Assembly (NCBI GenBank): GCA_026874595.1
Contig: CM049311.1
Span: 41,357,676-41,421,675, forward strand
Length of the DNA: 64,000 bases
Direction of reading: 5' to 3'
DNA from: Sipunculus nudus
Taxonomy: Eukaryota; Annelida; Sipuncula; Golfingiida; Sipunculidae
Position numbers and translations under genes: made by a program
Part shown: positions 11,367 to 23,026 of the stretch, in pieces
Position numbering within the stretch: the first letter of the stretch is position 1
Layout of the letters: every line of letters starts with the position of its first letter
Notes under the pieces: model-generated
The model's database searches: none
What the model was told of the DNA's origin: nothing
The model's input: only the letters and a program-made list of their open reading frames with translations

Positions 11367-11552
11367 CTGACTCTGCAGGATTTAACACTGACTCTGCAGG
11401 ATCTAACAATGACACTGCACCATCTACACTGACTATGCACAATGTAACACCTACTCTGCACCATCTAACACTGACTCTGCACCATCTTACACTGACTCTG
11501 CACCATCTTACAATGACTCTGCACAATCCAACACTGATTCTATACTATCTAA
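11367..11552. repeat. 21-bp minisatellite, about 9 copies
   Basis: The unit is CTGACTCTGCACCATCTTACA with substitutions; early copies carry GCAGGAT instead of GCACCAT. Successive units start every 20-21 bases, and degenerate ATCTAA-containing remnants trail to about 11630. Because 21 is a multiple of three, the array makes spurious open frames on both strands. Confidence 0.9.
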
Positions 11553-11660
11553 GAATTATAGAATTATTCCATCTAATGCATTATCTAACGGCATATCCAC
11601 ACCATTTAAGAATGTTTCTGCGCTAATTAACTTCATTTCAGATATGGATAATTTTTTTAC

Positions 11661-13676
11661 CAACCAGGACTCATTAAGTCTCACTTTGGACAACATGATT
11701 CATCTGCCAGTGTAAACATACACCATCAACAGGACTCTTCTGATAAAGTCTCTATTTGGACAACATGATTCATCTGACCATGTAAACATACACCAACAGG
11801 ACCCTTTTGATAAAGTCTCTCTTTGGACAACATGATTCATCTGACCATGTAAACAAGACAGCATCAACAGGACTCTTCTGATAAAGTCTCTGTTTGGACA
11901 ACATGATTCATCTGACCATGTAAACAAGACACCATTAACGGGACTCTTCTGATAAAGTCTCTCCTTGGACAACATGATTCATCTGACCATGTAAACATAC
12001 ACCATTAACAGGACTCTTCTGATAAAGTCTCTCTTTGGACAACATGATACATCTGACCATGTAAACAAGACACCATTAACAGGACTCTTCTGATAAAGTC
12101 TCTCTTTGGACAACATGATTCATCTGTTCATGTTAACAAGACAGCATCAACAGGACTCTTATGATTAAGTTTCTCTTTGGACAACATGATTCATCTGACC
12201 ATGTAAACAGACACCATCAACAGGACTCTTTTGATAAAGTCTCTCTTTGGACAACATGATTCACCTGAATGTGTCAACAGACACCATCAACAGGACTCTT
12301 CTGATAAAGTCTCTCTTTGGACAACATGATTCATCTGACCATGTAAACAGACACCATCAACAGGACTCTTTTGATAAAGTGTCTCTTTGGACAACATGAT
12401 TCATCTGACCGTGTCAACAGACACCATCAACAGGACTCTTCTGATAAAGTCTCTCTTTGGACAACATGATTCATCTGACCATGTAAACAAGACACCATCA
12501 ACAGTATTCTTTTAATAAAGTCTCTCTTTGGACAACATGATTCATCTGACCATGTAAACAGACACCATCAACAGGACTCTTTTGATAAAGTGTCTCTTTG
12601 GACAACGTGATTCATCTGACCGTGTCAACAGACACCATCAACAGGACTCTTCTGATAAAGTCTCTCTTTGGACAACATGATTCATCTGACCATGTAAACA
12701 GACACCATCAACAGGACTCTTTTGATAAAGTGTCTCTTTGGACAACATGATTCATCTGACCGTGTCAACAGACACCATCAACAGGACTCTTTTAATAAAG
12801 TCTCTCTTTGGACAACATGATTCATCTGACCATGTAAACAAGACATCATCAACAGGACTCTTCTGATAAAGTCTCTCTTTGGACAACATGATTCATCTGA
12901 CCATGTAAACAAGACACCATCAACAAGACTCTTTTAATAAAGTCTCTCTTTGGACAACATGATTCATCTGACCATGTAAACAGACACCATCAACAGGACT
13001 CTTTTGATAAAGTGTCTCTTTGGACAACATGATTCATCTGACCGTGTCAACAGACACCATCAACAGGACTCTTCTGATAAAGTCTCTCTTTGGACAACAT
13101 GATTCATCTGACCATGTAAACAGACACCATCAACAGGACTCTTTTGATAAAGTGTCTCTTTGGACAACATGATTCATCTGACCGTGTCAACAGACACCAT
13201 CAACAGGACTCTTTTAATAAAGTCTCTCTTTGGACAACATGATTCATCTGACCATGTAAACAAGACATCATCAACAGGACCCTTTTGATAAAGTCTCTCT
13301 TTGGACAACATGATTCATCTGACCATGTAAACAGACACCATCAACAGGACTCTTTTGATAAAGTGTCTCTTTGGACAACATGATTCATCTGACAGTGTCA
13401 ACAGACACCATCAACAGGACTCTTCTGATAAAGTCTCTCTTTGGACAACATGATTCAACTGACCATGTAAACTAGACACCATCAACAGGACTCTTCTGAT
13501 AAAGTCTCTCTTTGGACAACATGATTCATCTGACCATGTAAACAAGACACCATCAACAGGACTCTTTTAATAAAGTCTCTCTTTGGACAACATGATTCAT
13601 CTGACCATGTAAACAAGACATCATCAACAGGACTCTTTTGATAAAGTCTCTCTCTGGACAACATGATTCATCTGAC
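11661..13676. repeat. Satellite array in TEAD intron 2: about 29 units of ~70 bp
   Basis: The unit runs CAGGACTCTTCTGATAAAGT, then CTCTCTTTGGACAACATGAT, then TCATCTGACCATGTAAACA(A)GACACCATCAA (69-71 bases). Diagnostic variants are ctgataaagtctc/accatgtaaacag, ttgataaagtgtc/accgtgtcaacag and tttaataaagtctc/aaacaagacatc. These recur in order, so a six-unit block at 12502-12923 repeats as 12924-13344 (period about 421). Edge units, especially the first two, are the most diverged. The last unit breaks off at about 13676, 35 bases from the exon 2 donor. Confidence 0.97.
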
Positions 13677-13711
13677 AACCTAATTTTCTTTTTATACTAT
13701 CAGGGACTCAC

Positions 13712-13839
13712 CTTTAACTGTGCTTGTATTTCTTTGGCTTTCCGCCGTGCTAGTACTTGTATGTGACTTGAGACTTGTTTTCTTGTTCGTGTCTTGCCTG
13801 TTCTGAGTTTTATGTATCGGGCAATCAATTCATTACGAC
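13712..13839 (-). CDS. TEAD: TEAD/Scalloped, coding exon 2 (C-terminal half of TEA domain)
   Basis: This 128-base exon starts after ...CACCAATTACAG| with a strong pyrimidine run (TTTTTTTTCTC) and ends TTAAAG|GTGAGT. Its first two bases finish the glycine codon begun in exon 1. Then come 42 codons: [20 protein letters not shown], followed by [22 protein letters not shown], residues 76-117 of the protein. This holds the last part of the TEA domain, including the DNA-recognition helix around [13 protein letters not shown] and the basic RTRK and ARRK clusters expected to aid DNA contact and nuclear import. The break after Gly75 joins exon 1 in frame and gives the family's MYGRNEL sequence without a gap. 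The donor is followed within about 35 bases by a 70-bp satellite array. Identification is very secure. Confidence 0.97.
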
Positions 13840-14768
13840 CTGTAATTGGTGAGAAAAAAAAGTTGATCATACCGGGGCATGAACACAACTTTATATGAAA
13901 CAACGCCCAATGTGAAGTTAAATATGTTCACAATGTATATTCATTATGGCCATAGAGCTAATTTGATGACTTCAACATATTTAATGAATGAATATTACTG
14001 ATGCAACCGCATGTTACCACAGCATCCAGACTGAAAGGATTAGCAATCAATTAATCATTTATGGTTACCTTATAACATTTACGTGGTGTCCCTGACTCGT
14101 GGATCATTAGATCACTATGTGGATTATATCTAGATTTTACAATATGCAAATCTGTAGTGCTCCAGCCTGGTGAGTGTCAGTTGGATGCTCTTTAGATGGA
14201 TGCTATTAAAATGGATACTGCCATAAGGAAACTATAAAATAGAAGCTGCTCAGTTGTATGCCATTCAGTTAAGATGCATTTTGAAAAAAAACAACTAAAA
14301 AATAAGAGCAATAATTAGATTTGATAATCTCATTCAACAAAGACGCACAAAGTTTTATTATTTTCAGAACATTTTCAGAATATTTGAGGTTTCAGATATG
14401 CAAGGTTCACACTTTTTATCAGTATGTATACACCATACTTAAGCCTTAGTTCAAGTACATATGAGCATATCAAGCTTCCAATCGAACATCTAAGTATCAT
14501 TATTTCAGCTATGTGACAGTAATATGTGCATAAAATAACCATGAGAATGTATGAATACCTGTCAATTATAGAATAAGGCAGAATGTGGAGATTAGCTGAA
14601 GTATAACTATACACACTTTCTTATTAACTGAGATAAAATGCAGAAAAAAATATAATAAAATAAATTCCATTTTCAAATGAGCATAAACTACATCTGATAA
14701 GTATATATATTTGGTTATACATAAAACTGTGGCCTGAGACCATTCATTTAATGCAATAAGGAAGCAAG
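13840..14768. other. Low-copy intronic sequence upstream of exon 2
   Basis: About 930 bases with no repeat end and no plausible coding exon. A loose GGATGCT/TTNAGATG repetition lies near 14180-14275. This is the longest repeat-free stretch adjoining a coding exon. Confidence 0.5.
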
Positions 14769-14865
14769 AGCATCACAAATGTGCATAATACACCCGTCCT
14801 GTATCTGGTGACCTCCTGACCTCATCAAATATGCGTGAATTTTTATGAGAATGTAATTCAGGTGA
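14769..14865 (+). repeat. F-family 5' fragment
   Basis: AGAGCATCACAAATGTGCAT and CTGACCTCATCAAATATGCG resemble 6118-6200. It is cut by the next P element. Confidence 0.6.
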
Positions 14866-16520
14866 AACAAGGGACCCATGGGTCACTGTGCTTAGCTGAA
14901 GTTGACCTTGAAGGTAAAAATCTAAAATAATATCAAATGGAGATAGAGTGTAAGAGGAAGAGGTAATAAAGACCATGGTTGGTTTATATGATTGGTTTGT
15001 ATTGATGAGCAAGAAATTGTTGCAAATCATATTTTGTGACCTGACCATGTGTTTCCTAATGTTGAAACTGAAGCATGTGAGCAGTTTGTGAACAAATGAT
15101 CTGTACTATTACCATGATCATTATTTGGCTTTTTGATTAACTGTTGACATTTCAGTAGTTTACACATTTGTTCAATTGAATCTTTTTTTTGTATAATATA
15201 TATTATTAAATATATATGTATTTTTTTATGAAATGTATACAGTTGAAATATAGCTAATTAACAACATAAAACAGGGCATAAAAGCCTGATCTCAAATTCT
15301 GCTGAGGCAAGAAAATAATAAACAAATGTTTGTATTAAATCCTCATTTTTTATCACATCATTTTTTTTTAAATTTAAGTTTATATTTCTATACATTTCCA
15401 ATATAACAAATATCTGAATATAAAAGTTGATTCATAATTCTCAATTGCATCATCATAAATCTCAATCTTGTCAGATAACACCACATCATGCACACAAATG
15501 TTTATTTATTTTTTACCACAAAAATATATCTTTTAAATCTGCAAAACAATAAATATCTAAAAATAATACTTGATTTAGATTTCACAATTTATAATTGTGT
15601 CTTTATTTATCCATAATGTGCTTCATATTTTATAATAATTTAAGCATACTGATGGGTTCATATTTGTTAAAATCATTTAAAAGAAAATTGATTTCTTTAA
15701 AAATGCTACATATCGGAGTGGAAACAGCATTACAATCAAGGAGATACAGTGAAAACAATAACAATTACTGCATAACACTTGGTGGGTTGGGTTTTCGGGG
15801 GGGGGGGGGGGGGGGGGTGATATGAGAGTAACTGTACACTGTCACAGCTGGGGATCTCCCCCAGTGACTGTAACAAATAAGAAACCCTGGCATAGCTGAC
15901 TTCCAGTGACCTGGAGTGGGACCCTGCATCTGTAATCTGTAATCAAAGCTAATGACTACAATAGAGCCTCAATATCTCGCTTAATTTTCAAGCTTTTATT
16001 TTCAAATTTCAGATTTAAACAAATTAAATATTTATGTTTACATGCTGTGAAAATTAAATCAATGGTACTTACAGGAAAAAAACGTGCCATGGTCAAAGTT
16101 GGGCAAAATTTAAGGTACTGATTTTATTTTTATGCTAATAACTTAAAAAATTTAAAAAATTCAGATCTAATTTCAGGTCAACAACTGAATCTTAATTAAA
16201 CATAGTTATATACTTGGGAAAATAGACTCTAGTTTCAAAATTTTTTATGTTAAGTGAGTAAATATTTTTCCTGATTTTTTACAAAGTCCATTAGGTTCGG
16301 GCCCATAACTTAAAGAATTTATACTTAACAGACTTAATTTCTGGCATGTACATAGGAACTATATAGAGGAATATTTATGGTAAATATGAGGAAAAACAGA
16401 TGAGTGGTTTTGATATTAGGCAGTCCTGAAGTGTGAAAATAGGATTTTAATAAAAAATTGAGGTTTTTCCTTAATTTCTCAAAGGAACGAAGTTGCAAAG
16501 ATTTTGGGGACATCTATTAT
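14866..16520 (+). mobile_element. P-type element, interior A, copy 2 (3' truncated)
   Basis: It is intact from AACAAGGGACCCATGGGTCA through the poly-G (15797-15817) and VI core, then breaks after TTGGGGACATCTATTATCAT. The GGAC microsatellite and terminal stem-loop are missing. 16521-16632 shows nothing recognisable. Confidence 0.75.
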
Positions 16521-16632
16521 CATGCTTATTATAAAGCTTATTGCTATGAGCATTTATGCAGTTGAACAGAAAAAGCAATACTGTAAATGTATTCTGAATA
16601 ACAATGACATTACAATATTTAGTTTTTCAAAT

Positions 16633-18119
16633 AACTAGGGACCCATGGGTCTCAAAGCTTAGCTGCACTGTCTATAAGGATATATGTTTATGAGTTTTTC
16701 CAAAATATTGGTCTTGTAATCAGTTAGAAGCCAACCTGTCTCCCCAAACTGGAGTTATCATCCATAAACTAATTTGTGAATGGAGGGGCCCTGTGACCTT
16801 AACCTTTGACCTAGAGATTCCCAAAATCATGTTGATGATGGAAGGATTGAGATAAAAAGTTTGGCTTAAAATGCATCCACAATCTTTCTAAAGCATTGGG
16901 TCCTGTGACCTTGACCTTTGATCTCATGACCCCAGAATCAACAGTTCTTACTTTTGTGGTGGGCAATATATGTCAAGTTTGAAACCAATATTTCAAACCA
17001 AACTGGAGTTATCATCTAGAAACTAATATGTGGATAGATGGCTCCCATGACCTTGACCTTTGACCTTGTGTCCCCAAAATCTATAAGTTACTTCTACTAA
17101 TGGAAAAAAGTTTTGCATAAATTGCATCCACAATCTTTCTATAGCATTGGGTCCTGTGACCTTGACCTTTGATCTCATGACCCAAGAATCAAAAGGGTTC
17201 TTACATTATTGGTGGATCATATATAAGTCAAAATTGAAATCAATATGTCAATCCAAACTGGAGTTATCATCCATAAACAAATATGTGGACAGATGGGCCT
17301 GTGACCATGACCTTTGACCTTGTGACCCCAAATCAATCAGGTTCTTCTTCTATGGGTAGCTCAGCTATTTGTGCAAGATGGAAGGTTTGGGATAAAAAGT
17401 TTGGCTTAAAATGCATCTACAATCTTTCTTAATAAGTGGGAACTGTGACCTTGACCCTTGACCTTATGACCCCAAACTGAACAGAATCTTCCCCTATTGG
17501 CAGGTTAGCAATATCTTGAAGATGGAAGGTTTGCAATGAAAAGTTTGGCTTCAAATGCATATGCATTCTTTATAAAAAAATGAGTCCTGTGACCTTGACC
17601 GTTGGTCCCCAAAATCGACTCGGTTCTTACTTTAGTGACTGGAGTTATCATCTGGAAACTAATTTGTGAACAGATGGCCCCTGTGACCTTGACCTTTGAC
17701 CAAGTGACCCCAAATTCATTTATGCTCTCCCCATACTGGCAAGTCAGCTAAATGCGCAAAATGGAAAGTTTGGGATGAAAAGCTTGGCTTAAAATGCAGC
17801 CATAATCTTTTTAAATAAGTGAGTCCTGTGACCTTGACCTCTGACCTCCTGATCCCAAAATCATATAGGTTCTTGTTTTAATGGTGGGCCATATCTAAGT
17901 TGACTTGTGTCAATACCACCTGGAGTTATCATTTGGAATCAAATTCGTGTGGATGGACGGATGGACAGACAAACAGACAGGGTGATTACTATATGGCATC
18001 CACTTGTGATCAATACTCACACCAGGTTTTGGAACACTAGATGTAATTACAGCTGAGAAACTGACATGATTGTTGTCATTTTAAAGAAAAAAAATAGAAA
18101 AATATTTGTTAAAATAACA
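16633..18119 (+). mobile_element. D-family array, about nine units of 95-155 bp
   Basis: It opens with a P-type 5' end (AACTAGGGACCCATGGGTCT). Each unit carries GTGACCTTGACCTTTGACC or a close variant (near 16797, 16905, 17048, 17155, 17294, 17448, 17588, 17684 and 17827), AACTGGAGTTATCATC and AAAGTTTGGCTTAAAATGCA. The tail has GGACGGATGGACAGAC and CATCCACTTGTGATCAATA. The same tail is at 37861, 51120 and 57147. Confidence 0.8.
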
Positions 18120-19883
18120 AACAAGGGACCTATGGGTCACTGTGCTCAGCTGACGTTAACCTTGAAGGTAAAAATCTAAAATAATATCTAATGGAGATAA
18201 AGTGTAAGAGGAAGAGGTAATAAAGGCCATGGTTGGTTTATATGATTGGTTTGTTTTTTTTTATTAACTATTGACATTTCAGTAGTTTACACATTTGTTC
18301 AATTGCATCTATTTTTTTTTATAATATATATTATTAAATATATATGTATTTTTTTATGAAATGTATACAGTTGAAATATAGCAAATTAACAACATAAAAC
18401 AGGGCAAACAAAGCCTGATCTCATATTCTGCTGAGGCAGGAAAATAATGAACAAATGTTTGTATTAAATCCTGATTTTTTTATCACATCAATTATTTTCT
18501 AATTTAAGTTTATATTTCTATACATTTCCAATTTAACATATATGTCTGAATATAAAAGATGATTCATAATTCTCAACTGCATCATCATAAATCTCAATCT
18601 TGTCAGATAACACCACATCATGCATACAAATGTTTATTTATTTTTTACCACAAAAATATATCTTTTAAATCTGCAAAACAATAAATATCTAAAAATAATA
18701 CTTGATTTAGATTTCACAATTTTTAATTATTTATCCATAATGTGCTTCATATTTTATAATAATTTAAGCATACTGATGGGTTCATTTATATTTGTTAAAA
18801 TCATTTAAAAGAAAATTGATTTCTTTAAAAATGCTACATTACACAACATTGCATCTTCTGGATTACACCTTGAATTATTTTTTCAAGAAAAGTTTTTGCA
18901 TATCGGAGTGGAAACAGCATTACAATTAAGGAGGTACAGTGAAAACAATAACAATTACTGCATAACACTTGGTGGGTTGGGTTTGCGGGGGGGGGGGGGG
19001 GGTGATTGGGGTGGTGATATGAGAATAACTGTACACCTGTCACAGCAGGGGATCTCCCCCAGTGACTGTTACAAATCAGAAACCCTGGCATAGCTGACTT
19101 CCAGTGACCTGGAGTGGGACCCTGCATCTGTAAACAAAGCAAGTGACTACAGAAAAAAAATCAATAACTAGCTTAATTTTCAAGCTTTTATTTTCAAATT
19201 TCAGATTTAGACAAACTAAATATTTATGTTTACATGCTGTGAAAATTAAATCAATGGTGCTTACAGGAAAAAAACGTGCCATGGTCAAAGTTGGGCAAAA
19301 TTTAAGGTACTGATTTTTTTTTTATGCTAATAACTTAAAAAATTTACAAAATTCAGATCTAATTTTGGGTAAACAATTGAATCTTAATTAAACATAGTTA
19401 TATACTTGAGAAAATAGACTCTAGTTTCAAAATTGTTCATGTTAAGTGAGTTATTATTTTTCCTAATTTTTTACAAAGTCCATGATGTTTGGGCCCATAA
19501 CTTAAAGAATTTATACTTTACAGACTTAATTTCTGGAATGTACATAGGAACTATATAGAGGAATATTTATGGTAAATATGAGGAAAAACAGATGAGTGGT
19601 TTTGATATTAGGCAGTCCTGAAGTGTGAAAATAGGATTTTAATAAAAAATTGAGGTTTTTCCTTAATTTCTCAAAGGAACAAAGTCGCAAAGACCCAGTT
19701 TTCGGCTTGGTAGGAGATCTTGGGGACATCTAACATTTTGCTGAATTTTGGATTCCTAGGTCTTACGGTTTCAAAACGTGCCACATCTACGGACGGACGG
19801 ACGGACGGACGGACAGACGGACGGACGACGGACAATGGACCACGACTATAGCTCAGATGACTTATAGTCAGCTGAGCTAAAAA
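18120..19883 (+). mobile_element. P-type element, interior A, copy 3
   Basis: Both ends are present: AACAAGGGACCTATGGGTCA at the left; GGACGG microsatellite (about 19790-19830), stem-loop and GCTAAAAA at the right. Relative to copies 1 and 4 it lacks about 170 bases near 18255, from GGTTTGTATTGATGAGCAAG to before TTAACTATTGACATTTCAG. G16 tract at 18987. Confidence 0.8.
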
Positions 19884-20218
19884 TACAGGTGGTGCCACCA
19901 CTTTTAGGGAACTGACAAAACTAGTCATAGTCAATATTCAAGGCAAGATTCATGACAATCCATGCATTAATTATCAAAATATTGGAGGTTTTGTATTATA
20001 TTTTTGGTTATTCTGGGGGTACTTTCAAGCCCAATAGCTCGGCGGATATAGGTCACAGTGACCTAATTTCAGGTTTCCAAGGAGATTTTTTATTGACCTC
20101 CTTGGATATTCACTTAGAAGTTTCTAGAACCAGCAGTTATGATTTGTGCCCTGCTAACGGACGGACGACGGACAAAGCGTAATTCCTATACCTCAGTTGA
20201 CACAGTCAGCTGAGCTAA
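19884..20218 (+). mobile_element. B2-family unit with P-type 3' end
   Basis: A single unit starting TACAGGTGGTGCCACCACTT, with TTATTCTGGGGGTACTTTCA and ending GGACGGACGACGGACAAAGC, then GTCAGCTGAGCTAA. Sister copies lie at 40672-41050 and 57318-57669. Confidence 0.75.
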
Positions 20219-20606
20219 CAAAAACGGGACAGCCTTGCCTAGTGTGGTATATGGATGCACAACTTGGTCAATATTCCAGATGTTGTTCTTTAAATCAGTC
20301 TAAAAGCAGCTCAAGACATGCATCTTCAAATTTTAGGTCTATAGTGTGCATGTTCATGAAGAGACTGAGACTTCTCTAACTTTATTTGTTATTTATGTAC
20401 CTTAGCATGTAACACGGGACATTCCAAAATGACATCAGCCAGAAAGTTTGGAGCTAGTTTGCTGCAGAGGGGAATTCCCCAGCTCACCAATTGTGATACA
20501 GATGGACAGAGTATACTGATAGCTTTCAAGTGATGTATAGATTGTAGTTGTAGCACAAGAAATTAAGTTAGCACTACTATTTAAAAGAAAGTAACCCACA
20601 AATTTA
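20219..20606. other. Low-copy intronic island with kappa-B-like and TEAD-like sites
   Basis: No repeat ends or coding exon. It includes a perfect palindrome, GGGGAATTCCCC (20469-20480), and ACATTCCA (20419-20426), which matches the TEAD-binding consensus. Function is unknown. Confidence 0.45.
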
Positions 20607-23026
20607 AAACAAGGGTCACAGCGCTCAGCTGTTATATAAGATAAAAAAATATGATTTTGAAATGAGGCACATGCTGGTTTTGTGTGGAAATAAATATTTG
20701 CTGTATTATGAGTTGTTAGTGTTAAGCTTATGTATGATTTTGATAGTTTCTTTGGAGACAGGGAAGAGATTGATTTCATTTATTTTATTAACAAATGGAG
20801 TGCCACTGTCATACAGATTTTGACTTGGCCATATAACTGATAAGCAGCACATATAAGATAAAGAGTTTAACTATTTATTAAAATTTAATAACAAATATTG
20901 TGCCAAATATAATTTTTATTAAAAATAACAAGGGACCTATGGGTCACTGTGCTCAGCTGACGTTAACCTTGAAGGTAAAAATCTAAAATAATATCTAATG
21001 GAGATTAAGTGTAAGAGGAAGAGGTAATAAAGGCCATGGTTCGTTTATACGATTGGTTTGTATTGATGAGCAAGAAATTGTTGCAAAAAATATTTTGTGA
21101 CCTGACCATGTGTTTCCTAATGTTGAAACTGAAGCATGTGAGCAGTTTGTGAACAAATGATCTGTACTATTACCATGATCATTAGTTGGTTTTTCGAATA
21201 ACTGTTGACATTTCAGTAGTTTACACATTTGTTCAATTAAATCTATTTTTTTTTAAATATATATTATTAAATATATATGTATTTTTTTATGAAATGTATA
21301 CAGTTGAAATATAGCTAATTAACAACATAAAACAGGGCAAACAAAGCCTGATCTCAAATTCTGCTGAGGCAGGAAAATAATGAACAAATGTTTGTATTAA
21401 ATCCTGAATTTTTTATCACATCAATTATTTTCTATTTAAGTTTATATTTCTATACATTTCCAATTTTAAATATATCAGAATATAAAAGTTGATTCATAAT
21501 TTTCAATTGCATCATCATAAATCTCAATCTTGTCAGATAACACCACATCATGCACACAAATGTTTATTTATTTTTTACCACAAAAATATATCTTTTAAAT
21601 CTGCAAAACAATAAATATCTAAAAATAATACTTGATTTAGATTTCACAATTTATAATTGTGTCTTTATTTATCCATAATGTGCTTCATATTTTATAATAA
21701 TTTAAGCATACTGATGGGTTCATATTTGTTAAAATCATTTAAAAGAAAATTGATTTCTTTAAAAATGCTACATATCGGAGTGGAAACAGCATTACAATTA
21801 ATGAGATACAGTGAAAACAATAACAATTACTGCACAACATTTGGTGGGTTGGGTTTGGGGGGGGGGGGGGGGGGTGATTGGGGTGGTGATATGAGAATAA
21901 CTGTACACCTGTCACAGCAGGGGATCTCCCCCAGTGACTGTAACAAATCAGAAACCCTGACATAGCTGACTTCCAGTGACCTGGAGTGGGACCCTGCATC
22001 TGTAATCAAAGCAAGTGACTACAGAAAAAAAAAATCAATAACTAGCTTAATTTTCAAGCTTTTATTTTCAAATTTCAGATTTAGACAAACTAAATATTTA
22101 AGTTTACATGCTGTGAAAATTAAATCAATGGTGCTTACAGGAAAAAAACGTGCCATGGTCAAAGTTGGGCAAAATTTATGGTACTGATTTTTTTTTTTAT
22201 GCTAATAACTTAAAAAATTTATAAAATTCAGATCTAATTTTGGGTAAACAATTGAATCTTAATTAAACATAGTTATATACTTGAGAAAACAGACTATGTT
22301 TCAAAATTTTTCATGTTAAGTGTGTTATTATTTTTCCTGATTTTTTACAAAGTCCATTATGTTTGGGCCCATAACTTAAAGAATTTATACTTTACAGACT
22401 TAATATATGGCATGTACATAGGAACTATATAGAGGAATATTTATGGTAAATATGAGGAAAAACAGATGAGTGGTTTTGATATTAGGCAGTCCTGAAGTGT
22501 GAAAATAGGATTTTAATAAAAAATTGAGGTTTTTCCTTAATTTCTCAAAGGAACGAAGTCGCAAAGACCCAGTTTTCGGCTTGGTAGGAGATCTTGGGGA
22601 CATCTAACATTATGCTGAATTTTGGATTCCTAGGTCTTACGGTTTCAAAACGTGCCACATCTACGGACGGACGGACGGACAGACAGACGGACGACGGACA
22701 ATGGACCACGACTATAGCTCAGATAACTTATAGTCAGCTGAGCTAAAAAGAAAATCATATGATTTTTTTAATAAAATATAACTGAAATGATTATTAAAAT
22801 AATATTATAGAATATATTCATGAATGCATTCATAAATACATTTTGAAAGTACTTGCACTGGTATTCAAATACTTTCTTTTTTACCTGAATTCCCATTCTT
22901 ATGCAAGAAATTTTATAATGGAGTACATATTAATATTCATATTCATATACATTTGCCAAGTATTCGCACCATGTCTGGTATTTATTCAGTTTTAGCCAAA
23001 CAATAATGTTGAGAATCCAGAATATA
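20607..23026 (+). mobile_element. P-type element, interior G, interrupted by element A copy 4
   Basis: The G sequence runs 20607-20926 (AACAAGGGTCACAGCGCTCA start) and resumes at 22750-23026 (ATCATATGATTTTTTTAATA, CAATAATGTTGAGAATCCAG). The uninterrupted copy at 7782 shows the same sequences adjoining near 8110, so the inner element inserted into this one. Confidence 0.75.
20927..22749 (+). mobile_element. P-type element, interior A, copy 4, nested in G
   Basis: Complete ends: AACAAGGGACCTATGGGTCA and stem-loop plus GCTAAAAA. G18 tract at 21857. It is very similar to copies 1 and 3. Comparing the flanks with 8090-8130 shows no clear target duplication longer than a few A/T bases. Confidence 0.8.

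Larger units (their letters stand above)
11157..13711 (-). other. TEAD intron 2 (2,555 bp, mostly satellite)
   Basis: It is defined by the exon 2 donor GTGAGT at 13711-13706 and the exon 3 acceptor at 11158-11157. About 80% of the intron is the 70-bp tandem array at 11661-13676, and another 7% is the 21-bp minisatellite at 11367-11552. The remaining 11157-11366 and 11553-11660 show nothing I recognise. Confidence 0.9.

Noticed and set aside
11326-11626. Frames with RVSVRWC or LTLHHLT repeats
   Set aside because: They come from the 21-bp minisatellite, whose length keeps any frame open.
11700-13664. Minus-strand frames with repeated SPVNGVLFTWSDESC-like phrases
   Set aside because: They are translations of the 70-bp satellite; the unit is not a multiple of three and the frames break repeatedly.
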